From contig OX421505.1 of assembly GCA_949126835.1 (NCBI GenBank), positions 3,281,587-3,345,586 of the forward strand: a stretch of 64,000 nucleotides of DNA, given 5' to 3'. The position numbers and the translations under genes were made by a program. Positions 12,371-24,879 of the stretch are shown here, piece by piece; the stretch's first letter is position 1, and every line of letters starts with the position of its first letter. Below the pieces are notes generated by a model, which worked only from the letters and a program-made list of their open reading frames with translations, was not told the origin of the DNA and did not search any database. The DNA is from Anisus vortex (lineage: Eukaryota; Mollusca; Gastropoda; Planorbidae).

Positions 12371-12534
12371 AGGTCAGACCGGTATTTTTTTATTGACCCT
12401 AAAGGACTGATACTGTCTCTTTCTGAGCCTCTGAACATCAACCTTGTGATCGGTGTTTGATGTACGAGTTTCTAGCAAAGTAGAAAAAAAGGATAAACGA
12501 TTCCTTCATCTCACTCGGCTACCACAAAACTAAA

Positions 12535-12765
12535 GTAAAGTATCCCGTCGGACACAATTGATACTTAGAGCAGTGGAAGCAGCGTTCAGCAGTTTCTGTG
12601 GCCAAGGCAAACAAAGGGATGTGTGGCCAGCGCAATGCCCAGCCGCCTTTACTCTACCCTTAAAATCAGGTACTCAGCAGAGCTGGGTAGACTCAGGGAC
12701 ACCGTCCAGACCAGGGAACAAATTCTAGTCTTCACCAGAATTCGAACCCAGGCCCTTACGTACGC
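12535..12765 (-). mobile_element. tRNA-derived SINE whose head runs into a minisatellite
   Basis: The body (GGACACAATTGATAC, GCCCAGCCGCCTTTACTC) and B-box (AATTCGAACCCAGG) are intact. The A-box half at the right continues directly into the 33-bp tandem array. Confidence 0.85.
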
Positions 12766-13306
12766 CAGCCGAACACACTGCTACACGGCCACCATATGTA
12801 GCCGAACACACTGCTAGACGGCCACCGTATGTAGCCGAACACACTGCTACACGGCCACCATATGTAGCCGAACACACTGCAACACGGCCACCATATGTAG
12901 CCGAACACACTGCAACACGGACACCATGTGTAGCCGAACACACTGCTAGACGGTCACCATATGTAGCCGAACACACTGCTACACGGCCACCATATATAGC
13001 GGAACACACTGATAGACGGCCACCATATGTAGCCGAACACACTGCTACACGGCCAACATATGTAGTCGAACTCACTGCTACACGGCCACCATATGTAGCC
13101 GAACACACTGCTACACGGCCACCATATGTAGCCGAACACACTGCTACACGGCCACCATATGTAGTCGAACTCACTGCTACACGGCCACCATATGTAGCCG
13201 AACACACTGCTACACGGCCACCGTATGTAGCCGAACACACTGCTACACGGCCACCATATGTAGCCGAACACACTGCTACACGGCCACCGTATGTAGCCGA
13301 ACCAAA
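12766..13306. repeat. 33-bp minisatellite derived from a SINE tRNA head, about 16 copies
   Basis: Unit: GCCGAACACACTGCTACACG then GCCACCATATGTA. The first 26 bases match the reverse complement of the SINE A-box region (compare TCGAACGCGCTGCCGCTCG at 6270-6288). Since 33 is a multiple of three, the array yields an artificial 195-residue open frame on the minus strand. Confidence 0.93.
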
Positions 13307-14339
13307 CGTCAAAGGAGATGCAACATTATAGTTTCTTTCTGCAAGTGGTCTCGACGATACCTTCAGCAGAATAGGTTACTGCAGACGAGATCTCTCCAGA
13401 AGATGCTAAACATTTGGGATGCTGGTGTAAATTTCTAAATGCAAAATTTAGATACAGACTCTGAGATAGTATGGCATTAAATATTCACAATTGGCAACAA
13501 TAGCGATATGCCACTTTACCAAAATGATAATTACGAGTGGTTTAAGTAGCTTTAGTTCCTTTTGCAAGCAATTAAATTTTCTAAAGAAAAAACAACGACA
13601 AGACTAAATATTTGTTGTCTGAATGCCGCCTACTAAATGTAGTCTATTGGATGACTGTTTATTAAAAATCCGTTGGCTGATTTGTCCGTTAATTGAAGAT
13701 CTATTGGCTTACTGACCATTCGTTATAAACCCCGTCATCTAACTCGCCGGAGATATTGCTATTCGGAGATATAATTGTTTTTATTTGTGAAAAAATATTT
13801 CTTTCTACAACTTTATGAATTACACTCTATCTCTCTTGAAGACGACATGTTTTCCTTCATCATAATTTGTAGTTCTCAAAATATTGGAAGTCAAATGGAA
13901 CTGAAAACAAACAAATATTATAATAATGTATTCTTGAAATGGGATTGTGGTGTCAAGCCAAATCAAGTTGCTTGTATTATAATAATGGCCCAGTTTGGTT
14001 TGCGAATGCCTGTTATATTACTTTTCTATATTTTTTTTTATATTTGTATCAGTCTACCTCTCTATCTTACTGTTCATCTTTTACTCTCTCTCTCTCTCTC
14101 TCTATCTCTTTATAAATTTGTGTGCATGCATGTCAAGTATTCTCAATGCCTGCATGTCTGTCCGTCCGTCTCTCACCTTTACATTTCATTGCTGACGTTG
14201 CATGTGGGATGCCCGGGGGTGGGGGAAGATGTGATCTTTTACTAAACCTTTCAACGTCTAAACATGTATGTGGCGTCACTCACGCCTTCCGACCTGTCCA
14301 GCCTGCAGCCCCATAAGCTGACATTGAGAACTGTGCACT
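13307..14339. other. No supported gene; short CT microsatellite near 14085-14110
   Basis: Intron DNA. Open frames at 13775-14245 and nearby lack recognisable content. Confidence 0.45.
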
Positions 14340-15070
14340 GTTTACAAAGCCTTATACAGTAAACACACACACTCGCACATACGCACATACATAAGCTGAT
14401 ATGTACACTGCACTATTACACTGCGCATATACACGCACATACTCAAACTAGCATATATACACATACGCAAATACACACCTCGCCAACATACACACAAACT
14501 CATACATACACACACACACATACACATACTTTCACATGCATACATAAGACATAAGCACATGATAAAGTGACATCTATTTCACATCTAACACATTTAATTC
14601 TACACCCCCTCCCCCCCCCCCATCTAACTTTGCAACTATACTCCACTCCCCCGCTCCTCCCCCCCCCCCCCCAGTATATTTGTTGTCATTTCAAACATAC
14701 GTCATTTACCCCACCCCCTCCTCCGATTCCCCCTCCATCTTTTATTTCTGTATTTGCTGCCAACATTAAAGTATTTTTTGTGCGCTAATAAACTAAAGGC
14801 AAATGAGTAGGGTGTGGGGTGAAAGGGGGGGGGGAGTTCACTGCGGGGAGTGCAGTGGGGAGGGGGGAGGGCGGTGCGCCTGTATCGATTTTTCAGTCTG
14901 AAAGTCTAGAGAAAGCACAAGACAGACAGGGGCGAACCATCACTGTGCAAGGATGTCTCGGTGGGGTGGGGGCGGTGAGGGGGACAATGCATCAAAGGGG
15001 AAGGTCGGGGGAGGAGGTGGCGGGGTAGAGTGGAGAAAAGGAGGAAAGACGGAGTGAAGAGTCGCGGTTA
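14340..15070. repeat. CA/TACA-rich, C-rich and G-rich simple tracts
   Basis: 14345-14560 is CACATAC-rich. 14595-14740 has several C runs of 8-14. 14820-15030 is G-rich (GGGGAGG words). Confidence 0.75.
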
Positions 15071-15326
15071 GGAAGAATGAACGATTGGTTACTTATGTAA
15101 TTATTCATTTGTTTTAGGGAGGGAAGAGTGAAAATACATATGTATGTAAGTAGGTAGATAGTTATAGTAGTTATATATAGAGAGATAATAGAGATACATA
15201 GATTATAGACACCCAGACAGATAGACAGAGAGATGAACAGACAGATAAACAGATACATAAATAGATAAGTCCAGAATAAAGCGAGAAAGGGTTCGGTCAA
15301 TGACCCTGTATGAGGTATTCCACCAT

Positions 15327-17075
15327 AAGATTAAATACAATGACACTCTTAATTCTGTGTGATGCACTGTGATTTAATAGAAAACAATATCACTCTCAAT
15401 AGAGTATCTCAATTGTGTGTGATGCAATAGAAAACATATATCACTCTCAATAGAGTATCTCAATTGTGTGTGATGCAATAGAAAACATATATCACTCTCA
15501 ATAGAGTATCTCAATTGTGTGTGATGCAATAGAAAACATATATCAATCTCAATAGAGTATCTCAATTGTGTGTGATGCAATAGAAAACATATATCACTCT
15601 CAATAGAGTATCTCAATTGTGTGTGATGAAATAGAAAATATATATCACTCTCAATAGAGTATCTCAATTGTGTGTGATGCAATAGAAAACATATATCACT
15701 CTCAATAGAGTATCTCAATTGTGTGTGATGCAATAGAAAACATATATCACTATCAATAGAGTATCTCAATTGTGTGTGATGCAATAGAAAACATATATCA
15801 CTCTCAATAGAGTATCTCAATTGTGTGTGATGCAATAGAAAACATATATCACTCTCAATAGAGTATCTCAATTGTGTGTGATGCAATAGAAAACATATAT
15901 CACTCTCAATAGAGTATCTCAATTGTGTGTGATGCAATAGAAAACATATATCACTCTCAATAGAGTATCTCAATTGTGTGTGATGCAATAGAAAACATAT
16001 ATCACTCTCAATAGAGTATCTCAATTGTGTGTGATGCAATAGAAAACATATATCACTCTCAATAGAGTATCTCAATTGTGTGTGATGCAATAGAAAACAT
16101 ATATCACTCTCAATAGAGTATCTCAATTGTGTGTGATGCAATAGAAAACATATATCACTCTCAATAGAGTATCTCAATTGTGTGTGATGCAATAGAAAAC
16201 ATATATCACTCTCAATAGAGTATCTCAATTGTGTGTGATGCAATAGAAAACATATATCACTCTCAATAGAGTATCTCAATTGTGTGTGATGCAATAGAAA
16301 ACATATATCACTCTCAATAGAGTATCTCAATTGTGTGTGATGCAATAGAAAACATATATCACTCTCAATAGAGTATCTCAATTGTGTGTGATGCAATAGA
16401 AAACATATATCACTCTCAATAGAGTATCTCAATTGTGTGTGATGCAATAGAAAACATATATCACTCTCAATAGAGTATCTCAATTGTGTGTGATGCAATA
16501 GAAAACATATATCACTCTCAATAGAGTATCTCAATTGTGTGTGATGCAATAGAAAACATATATCACTCTCAATAGAGTATCTCAATTGTGTGTGATGCAA
16601 TAGAAAACATATATCACTCTCAATAGAGTATCTCAATTGTGTGTGATGCAATAGAAAACATATATCACTCTCAATAGAGTATCTCAATTGTGTGTGATGC
16701 AATAGAAAACATATATCACTCTCAATATAAAATCTCAATTCTGTGTGATGCAATAGAAAACAATAGCACCCTCAATTTAATATCTCAATTGTGTGTGATG
16801 CAATAAACTACAATAGCACACTCAATAATTTACCTCAATTCTTTGTGATGCAATAAACTTTAATAGATCAATAGATTATCTCAATTCTGTATGATGCAAA
16901 AAACTACAATAACACTCTCAATAGATTATCTCAATTCTGTGTGATGCAATAAAATATAATAGCACTCTCAATAGATTATCTCAATTCTGTGTGATGCAAT
17001 AAAATACAATAACACTCTCAATAGTTTACCTCTATTCTGGTTGATGCAATAAAAAAAATATAGCACTCTTAATAG
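15327..17075. repeat. 51-bp satellite, about 33 copies, decayed at both edges
   Basis: Unit: CAATAGAAAACATATATCAC, TCTCAATAGAGTATCTCAAT, TGTGTGTGATG. The central copies (about 15400-16720) are almost identical. The outer copies, especially 16720-17075, are divergent. Because 51 is a multiple of three, a 459-residue minus-strand open frame arises; it is not a gene. Confidence 0.97.
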
Positions 17076-17284
17076 CCAAATGCATTATTGACTGGGATGT
17101 CACAATTTCAGAACATTAACGCCCACATTGCAATAAAAAACAACACACAAACATTGAAAAACAACAAGAATGACTAATTAGCGTGTTGTTTTTTTTTTTT
17201 TACAAATAAAAATTCCAGAATTAGCCAAACATAACAAACAATAACAACTCATTATTTCGTTGCAGCCATTTCTGTTATTCATGT

Positions 17285-17455
17285 TATGGTCGTGTGCACA
17301 GTGGCCGACTTTCCCCATCCTTAATGTGTATCTGACATTAGTTGGGCATTGTGCTAGCCACACATCCTCCTAGTAAGCCGTGGCCACTGAAACCGGTAAA
17401 CGCCTGCTTCACTAGCCCAATGGATCAATTTGGTCCGACTGGCTACATTACTACT
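17285..17455 (+). mobile_element. SINE body fragment lacking the tRNA head
   Basis: Contains GGGCATTGTGCTAGCCACAC, CCGTGGCCACTGAAACCGG and CAATTTGGTCCGACTGGC. Confidence 0.75.
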
Positions 17456-17904
17456 ATAGTCCTGTGTGTGTGTGTTACTTTGTACTCTTAGTTCAAGCTG
17501 GACTAGACCCACATAGTTTTCATTTCTGACCAGCTACCTACGTAAATCAATAACCTGTATATCCATCAATGGTACCACAGACCAGCTGTGAGCCTAACTG
17601 CGTCAATGGTGTCACCACAAAGTATAAACAAAGAACGGTAACTCTAATTGTTCTATTCCAGCTTGTACGCACGATAGAAAAATAAAAACTAAAAACAACA
17701 ACCACAGATACAAAAGAACAAAAAAATAAAAATACACAATTACGAAACAAAACGTTTCCAAGCGTGGTGAGGGATGGGAGCAGGCGGGGGCGGGCGCGGG
17801 GGTAGGGATGTGACAATGAACAATATTTATTAGCCACATAGATCTAGTAAATAGGTACAATAAAAGACAGTGAACAGTATATTTAAAAGTTTACTAGTAC
17901 TAAT

Positions 17905-18160
17905 AATATGGTGGTCGAGCGGCAGCGCGTTCGACTGTCGATCCGAAGGTTCTGGGTTCGGCTAAGATTTGTTCCGGGGGTTGGAAGGTGTCCCTGAGTC
18001 TACCCAGCCTGATGGGTACCTGACGTTACTTTTGGTAAAGTAAAGGCGAATGGGCATCGTGCTGGACACACATCCCATATTATGCCATGGCCACAGAAAC
18101 TGGTGAACGCTGCTTCACCAGCCCTATGATCAGTTTGGTTCGAAAGGTACGTTACTTTTT
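17905..18160 (+). mobile_element. tRNA-derived SINE copy
   Basis: Head GTGGTCGAGCGGCAGCGCGT and a partly deleted B-box (TTCTGGGTTCGG), then TACCCAGCCTGATGGGTACC and the usual 3' body. Confidence 0.85.
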
Positions 18161-18484
18161 TTAAAAAATAATATGGTATCAGTCAGAGTTCATCAAGCAG
18201 AAACTCATGATTTATAGGTTTACCTTGTTTAAATGTTGTTGTTTTTTCTCTTTTGTGTCGCAATATATCTGTTAAACACTTAGAGGGCCAGTATGGTGTG
18301 CGTACAACAACTCTGTGGACTTTGTGGGCCGTACATTACAAAAACAAACATTGTGTTTTAATAAGTATTGTTAACAAATGTACGTGCACACTCGTGGGTT
18401 GGATTGAGCACTACTTGTTGTGAGTAGTTCAGCCAGCGTTTATAGTTTGGGAAATTCCTCGATTATTCCAGTGTTTGCTTTTCA

Positions 18485-18725
18485 TCCAAGGGGGCCGGTG
18501 AATTAGCGTTCTCAAGTTTCTGCGGCCACGGCTTACGAGGAGATTGTTGCGGTCAGTACAATGCCCCGCCGCCTATAATTTTACTCCAACTAGAGTCAGG
18601 TACCCATTAGATGGGTAGATTCAGGAACACCCTCCATACCCGATAACAAATCCTAGCCTTCACCAGGTTTCAAACTCATGACCTTCGAACAAGGCCAGTC
18701 GAACGCTCTGACGCCCAGCCTATAG
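18485..18725 (-). mobile_element. tRNA-derived SINE copy
   Basis: Reverse-oriented: GGGCCGGTGAATTAGCGTTC at the left, tRNA-like head (GGCCAGTCGAACGCTCTGAC) at the right. Confidence 0.8.
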
Positions 18726-19469
18726 TATCTAAAATCTTCTAAACCTGACTGAAGCTGCTAGGACATAGAACAATGCCAATAATTACTAAATAATAGTTAA
18801 AACACGAAAGTCATGTTTGTTTCGTAACTTTAAAAAAATTATTTTACACTCATAAACGTCTTTGTTTTGTTTGTTTTCAATTATTAACAAGTCCTAATTG
18901 GGCCGGACCTTCTGGGTTTAATGCATTCATGAACTTCCGTTTTTTTTTCCGGCAACAGACTTAAAATAATGTCTTCGGATTGTTTCAAGTATAGATTTTA
19001 GAAATATAAATAGGCTACAAGATTAGTTATGTGGAATAGGTTTTTAAAATCAAAATTGAGTATGCCATAATTAATAGTCGAGGTGTTAGAAGCGTTAAGT
19101 TTAACTAAAATGTAATAGTTTACTACAACTAGCATACAATAAACTATATAGGTCAGGTGACAATGCATACATGCACTTTCGGTTTACTTTCGTCATCACT
19201 ATTTAAATGAATTTTTAAAATATCTAACATTCAAAATAAGTGGTTTTTCTTCTCTGACTTTCAAAATCACCCCTTTTCTTTCGCCAACATCTTTTGGAAA
19301 TGATTTTATCCCTACATCTTTTCGTACACGCAGAACAACTAGGATCGCAGCACATAGACATATTTTTGTTAGTAAATTAACGAATAGGACCGGAAGTTTC
19401 GGACTGCATCGAGCTTTAAGGTTCACCGGGCGTGCATAATCGTTAAGACTTGCCAATGCGAGAACACGT
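18726..19469. other. No recognisable feature
   Basis: AT-rich intron DNA; nothing supported on either strand. Confidence 0.4.
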
Positions 19470-19645
19470 GCATATAAGTACTCTTTCTTCCCAATTGGCA
19501 TGCAGGAATGGAATGGGATGCATGAACAAACCAGGAAAACCAGTAACCTAACATCAATCAAAACACTAATAAAAATGCAAGACTAGACTCAGATCACGGA
19601 TAAGCGCAGGACGCAATAATCTTCTTTATAAAAAAGAGCGTCTGT
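19470..19645 (+). mobile_element. LINE-B 3' fragment
   Basis: Encodes a decayed YSFFP..MQEWNGM segment, then ACCAGGAAAACCAGTAACCT and the conserved 3' end around GCGCAGGACGCAATAATCTT. Confidence 0.7.
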
Positions 19646-19964
19646 ACAAATACATCTATTTCGATTTTATTTTCACGCAACACAATAATTAACTTTCCGG
19701 TTAATAGCAATCAAACTTTAATTTGACATTACATGGAACATATACTGCAGGTTCGTACGCTTCACCTTTAACATACAAAAAGTAAAATTTGTTTCGGTTT
19801 CGTTCAATAGATACATTGTTTATTAATTTATGTTCACCTGACCTCGTTTTGATCTGCGCGTGCTGGCAGCCCCCCACCACTACGATTCCGTGTGGCAATC
19901 GATGTCCTGAATAAAGAAAAAAATCGATTCAGGCATTTTGCAGTGCTCGTAAGAATCGAGTATA

Positions 19965-20125
19965 AATAGAAGAGAGACAGAGAGAGAATGAGAGAGAGCG
20001 CGCGATGGAGAGAGCGAGAGAGAGAGAGTAAAGGCGTCACGTATTGAATGCTCTCTTTTTTCGACACAAGCATAATAATATCCTATCTCTCTCTCTTTCT
20101 CTCTTTCTCTCTCTTCTTTTTTTTT
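19965..20125. repeat. GA- and CT-rich microsatellites
   Basis: GAGAGA tract at 19970-20030 and CTCTCT tract at 20078-20115. Confidence 0.85.
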
Positions 20126-20343
20126 TCTTGTCTAAATTGAGGGGTAATCGAATCTAGCTGATCATTTAGAATAAGTCGGGCACCATGACAAAAAAAACAC
20201 AAAAAAACTAGAGGACGGAATCGATACATGGCATAGACAGAAGTAATCGAAGACAAAATTAAAGCACGAACAAGACTGGTTTAAGGTTGAACTATTTCGT
20301 TTCATTAAAGTGGAAAAACAGCAAAAAGAACAATCATATAGAA

Positions 20344-21656
20344 CAGGGGTCGGGAACCTATGGCTCGCGAGCCAGATGTGGCTCTATTGATGGCTACATC
20401 TGGCTCGCAGACAAATGTTCGATTATAAAAAAAATGTTTCCTTAGACTCCTTTGATCTACATATTAATTGCATATCAATGTTTCATTCTACAAATGAGCT
20501 AAAGTCTTGTGAAACTCAGCATCAAAAGTGGTAAAGGAGATAAACTCCGCTGACCTAAAAGACAGATTTTCGGCTTGTCTGCGTGAAATCCGGACTTTTC
20601 TTGAAATGATGAATGTCGATCATCCCGAATGGCTCCTGAAGTTCTATTATCTAGTACACATGAATGAACATCTGAATCAGCTCATTGTGAAAATGCAAGG
20701 CGTTGGAAATACAATCTTATCTCTGCAACAAGCAGTGTTTGCATTTGAAAAAAAGCTAGAACTCTTTATCGCTGACATTGAAACATGTCTTTTACTACAC
20801 TTGAAAAAACTGGGAGAGTTCAAAAATACGTGCACATCAAGTGACCCTGCTCAAGATCTTACTCTTCAGCAGCTAGCAGGCTTCACGTCTAATCTCCTGC
20901 CATCATTTAAAGCGCGCTTTGGAGAATTTCGCGAGCACACCCGTCTTTTTAAGTTCATCCCCCATCCACACGAGTGTGCAATGAACAGCACTGACCTGAG
21001 GCATCCCCCGGTGTCTCCGTCAGAGATTTTGAGCTCCAAGCTGCTGACCTGAAGGCCTCAGACATGTGGGTGAATAAGTTTAAGTCAATAAATGAAGATT
21101 TGGAAAGACTTGCACGACAGCAAGCAGAGTTGACGAGCCAACACAAGTGGTCAGAAATGAAAAAAACTTCAACACACAGACCAGCTGATTGTCAAAACTT
21201 GGAACGCGCTTCCCGTCACATACCACAAACTGCAGCTTGTGAGTATTGCTGTACTGACAATGTTTTACTCTACGTATGCATGAGAGCAGTCTTTCTCACA
21301 TCTAAAGAAAATTAAGACCAACCTGCGATCACGTTTAACGGATGGAAGTCCCAACTCCTGCATGAAGCTTAACCGCACCACGTATCAACCATACCTCAAA
21401 GCCATCAGCAAAGCCATGCAGCACCAGAAGTAGCATTAATGGTTACAAATACTCGTCATTGATTAGCAAGAGCATAACAATGTTATTAAAAAGAATTCAG
21501 AGACATAATTTTTGTACTTTTAGTGTTGAAATTATTACAAAATGCAGAAATTTAACGGAATTTTTAATTTTTAACATGATTTATGGCTCTCACAGAATTA
21601 CTTTTCAAATATGTGGTGTCCATGGCTCTCTCAGACAAAAAGGTTCCCGAACCCTG
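20344..21656 (+). mobile_element. hAT-B element (Buster/Charlie-like), 1313 bp, with target duplication
   Basis: The terminal repeats are CAGGGGTCGGGAACCTATGG and the inverse of AAGGTTCCCGAACCCTG. They are flanked by 8-bp duplications ATATAGAA (20336-20343) and ATTTAGAA (21657-21664), one mismatch. The subterminal DNA has an inverted repeat (AGCCAGATGT / ACATCTGGCT). It holds only the C-terminal half of a transposase, so it cannot move by itself. Confidence 0.9.
20528..21435 (+). pseudogene. hAT transposase C-terminal half, broken
   Basis: The first open segment (to 21052) has HMNEHLNQLIVKMQGVGNTI, VFAFEKKLELF and LPSFKARFGEF, features of the hAT transposases related to vertebrate GTF2IRD2, ZBED and SCAND3-like domesticated genes. 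A frame change near 21050 leads to MWVNKFKSINEDLERLARQQ (21064). A later shift scrambles the dimerisation region up to about 21435. The zinc-finger BED domain and N-terminal catalytic part are missing. Dead copy. Confidence 0.85.
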
Positions 21657-21664
21657 ATTTAGAA

Positions 21665-21785
21665 CATAGGTCCTCAACCCTTTTCGGCTCACCGACCCCG
21701 TTTACATTTCTTTTTCGCTCACCGCTCCCAAATTGTTTTTTGCGCCCACCTCCCTCCCCCCTCTGGACGTTAAAGGGTCAAAATA
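21665..21785 (+). mobile_element. 5' end of a further hAT-like element
   Basis: CATAGGTCCTCAACCCTTTT begins exactly after the hAT-B right target duplication. The following CACCGACCCCG and CACCTCCCTCCCC words are typical of MITE ends. A possible partner end (CACCGCCCCCC, GCGCCTCCC) lies at 23845-23935, which would make the hAT-A copy 22408-23770 nested inside. Confidence 0.4.
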
Positions 21786-22407
21786 GTTTCCGCAGTTTAT
21801 TTTAGGCCGACTAGATTTGTGTGTTTATTTATTATCTTTAAAAAAAACTGCAAATGAAACATATTGTAATAATTAATAGATCAAAAAATTACCGAAACAA
21901 GAGGCTTACAAAAATCAATATGAATGTGAATTGTTTGCCTGATTTGTTTTCACTAGTTTGTCTAAATTTGTTTCAATTTTGGTTGCAAAAGCCTTAGGTC
22001 TCCACGCTTCACTATTTGCAGCTTGCTTTTCTTTTTTGACAACAAAATGGTATCAGCATACAATCCACTTTCCACAGAAGAGGGTGATAAGAATTCAATA
22101 CAAACACACAACAGCCATCAAATACATCTGGAAAAGACTATATTTTTAAAAACTTCAACATCAATCCACGATACGCCATACCATCGCCGCTGGAGGAATT
22201 TCTTTTATACTAAAAAGTCTTCTGGTACAAGTAGTCTAATAGATTTTTATATTAATATATTTTTTTCGAAATTGGCAAATGATTCTTTTTTTTGTTAACT
22301 CAAATAAACTTAAGTTAAACGTAAGGATTGATTGTCAGGTAGAGTGGACTCAATCCGTTATAAAAAAATTGTGATGTCTTTAGGTATTCTCACAGTATAC
22401 TCTAAAT

Positions 22408-23770
22408 CAGTAGTCGCTAACCAAAGGCAGGCGTGCCAAACTTGGCACAAAGAGAGATTTTCAATGGCGCACGAGAGACGTCCATGAGGTGTTTTTTATT
22501 GATAAAAACAAAAATATTTTCCGGTTATAAATGAGGAAAACTGACAGTTGAAACCGATGTTTCTGACACATCTCAGTTAGTGGATGTTGCATTTACAAGG
22601 ACCACTGGAATGGATTTGCATTGAAACTAGACATATCTACATGTGCATCCCTATGTTAAAGAATATATTAAGATAGATCGTTGGGCTTTTTTTTAGAAGT
22701 CCATCGAATTACTCAAAGCAGAGTTTTCTAATGAAAGGCAAGACTTTCAGATGGACTCATTTAATCATACCACACCAAGCCTAATTGGTTTGATTTTACT
22801 ACAACCTGCTTAGATCTTTTTTTAAGTGGAGGAATTTTGGCGATTTAAAATAGAACAAGTTGAATTTTCAAACATTTGAAAAATGGGCATCCATATGTGT
22901 CCATTTGCGGAAAAAAATCTGGAAGAAAGCCGCTTAGGAAAGTCATACACTATTCTTAACTGCTAGGCGTTTGCTCTACTTTCAGCTTTTGGTTCAACTT
23001 ACACTTATGAACATATATTATCGCACATTAAAGCTGTTTTCAGTATACAAAAAGGTCACCTACACTTGACCGCTCATTAAATGATACAGACTAATTACAT
23101 TTAATTAAACATACATTTAATTTCGGTAATTCTAAAACAAATTTATTTGTGCTATTAACTTAGAAATATAAGAGACTTATTTAATAGCACTATATTATGT
23201 AATTTATGTAATTATTAATGTTTAAAATATAGACTCCTTAAATTAAATGGACAAACAATTAATGCATGAAATGTTTATTTACAACTGTTTTGCGTATATT
23301 ATTTGATTACTCTAATAATTAAATCTTGTTATGAATACAATAATGATGAATTTATATCAAGCAAAAAAAATAGTCAGTAATATTTGTTATATTACAAAAC
23401 AGAACTTGTTTGGCACCACTATTGAATCAAATGTGGAATCATTTTTTTTTATTAAAGAGAGATAATTAACCCGTTTCATTTGAGCTAATATTTTTCTTTT
23501 CTTTTATAAAAAAAGAATGGCTTACATTTTATAACTGATCAAAATGTGAAAAGTATCTGAAAATTATATAAACATTATATGACTAAAGAATTTATAGGCC
23601 TATGTATATTTTCAAACATTACATTAACTACCCAGTTCGTATGATTACTACGTATCTAATACGCTTAACGATATTAGCTCATTGTTAATAAAATTGTAAA
23701 TGCGTTAAAATAACATCTCAGTAAAACTGAGATCAAAATATCATTAATATTAGCAGATCAGATATTTAGC
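22408..23770 (+). mobile_element. hAT-A copy 2, truncated at the 3' side
   Basis: Begins CAGTAGTCGCTAACC, then TTTTCAATGGCGCACGAGAG as in copy 1. It includes the decayed transposase tail (near 22930-23050) and the AT-rich part with the hairpin ATCTCAGT-AAA-ACTGAGAT at 23724-23742. The right terminal repeat is not found. Confidence 0.65.
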
Positions 23771-23934
23771 AGCGTTTACATAACATTTCATTCAAAAACG
23801 AATCGATTCAATTAGCTGAGATTTTCAAATTATATCACATCAGGTACGTTTGTTCCTCCCACGTGCCCTTCACCGCCCCCCAAACATCCCCCGGGAACGT
23901 CAGCGCCTCCCTAAAGCTTCTAATTGCCTCCCGG

Positions 23935-24195
23935 TGTGTGTGTGTGGGGGGGGCGATAACGCCCAAATTTATGGTTTCGGCCTAAAACGAAACCATACCG
24001 AAAGTTAAAAGAACAAAAGCCGAAACTGAAAGTTTCACGGCACATTATTAGACAAAACAAGTTAAACTAGATATTCGGCTGGTGACCGAAAGTCAATAGG
24101 CCTATCAGTTTAGGCTGTACCGAAAGTAAACCGAAAGGAGTCATTTGCCTACTTGTGGCGCCGAAACCGAGACCGAAGCCGGATCACGGTGGACC
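23935..24195 (-). repeat. CCGAAA-rich dispersed repeat, copy 1
   Basis: Repeated words such as GGTTTCGG, ACCGAAAGT and GCCGAAACCGAGACCGAAG. In reverse complement it resembles 42532-42710. A TG/G tract lies at its left edge. Confidence 0.5.
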
Positions 24196-24261
24196 TATGG
24201 CTTCTAAGCACCATTTGTCCTACCTCCATAAAATGCCCTCCCCCAACTAACTCCTCCCCAA

Positions 24262-24597
24262 GATTTACAACATGTTATCTTATCTTATATATTATTATAT
24301 TTTAAGCTTCATTTATTATTAAGTTACTGGTTTTCCTGGTTTGTTCTGGTAACCCATTCCATGCCCGAATGCCACTCGGGAAGAAAGAGTACTTATATGT
24401 ATTTGTTCTCGAATAATGGATAAGGAAAGTGTTTCTGTTCTTATGTTTATCTGAGCATTGCTATTGGGTTGTATTTATTTGTAAATTAGAGTTTAATGAC
24501 TTATGCATTATTACTACTTAACGCTTTGCCCTTCTGTCATCTAGTGTTTCTAGGTTTAGTGATATGACTATTGGTGTTACTCTTGTCAGGTACAATA
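24262..24597 (-). mobile_element. LINE-B 3' fragment abutting Rim exon 2
   Basis: Tail TTATCTTATCTTATA at the left; minus-strand coding text for YSFFPSGIRAWNGLPE. Its truncated 5' edge near 24597 lies only about 54 bp before the exon 2 acceptor. Confidence 0.75.
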
Positions 24598-24650
24598 TTA
24601 TAAAACTTGTTTTGTTTTTAACAAAACTTGTATTTTGTATATCCTATCAG

Positions 24651-24879
24651 GCAAATGCAAGATGAATTCACCACCTACCAGGAAAGCGTGAAAAAGCTGA
24701 GCGAGGAAACGAAGAAATCTGGCCAGGTCCTGGACGAAGGCGCGGTCTGCGAGATTTGTCACAAGACGAAATTCGCAGATGGCGTCGGGCACAGCTGCAC
24801 CTTCTGTCAAAAGAAGTCCTGCGCCAGGTGCGGTGGGAGAATGCAGGGCAAACCAGGACCCAATAAGGAAAAGCCACAG
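24651..24879 (+). CDS. Rim: RIM exon 2: zinc finger (first six cysteines)
   Basis: The exon follows TATATCCTATCAG and begins at the third codon base, completing the Arg split from exon 1. It encodes QMQDEFTTYQESVKKLSEE (rest of the Rab-binding helix), then the FYVE-related RIM zinc finger: CEIC (24748-24759), C-x2-C (24796-24807) and C-x2-C (24820-24831), with spacings x12 and x4 as in RIM/rabphilin-type fingers. It ends ...KPQ at CAG|GTAAAG, phase 0. The last cysteine pair is in the next exon. In the family, this domain binds Rab3 and Munc13. No stop or frameshift. Confidence 0.96.

Noticed and set aside
12725..13312. 195-residue repeat protein on the minus strand
   Set aside because: Arises because the SINE-derived 33-bp unit is a multiple of three; frames in other phases are open as well.
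15374..16753. 459-residue minus-strand open frame
   Set aside because: It is a perfect 17-residue repetition produced by the 51-bp satellite; no start context or non-repeat sequence.
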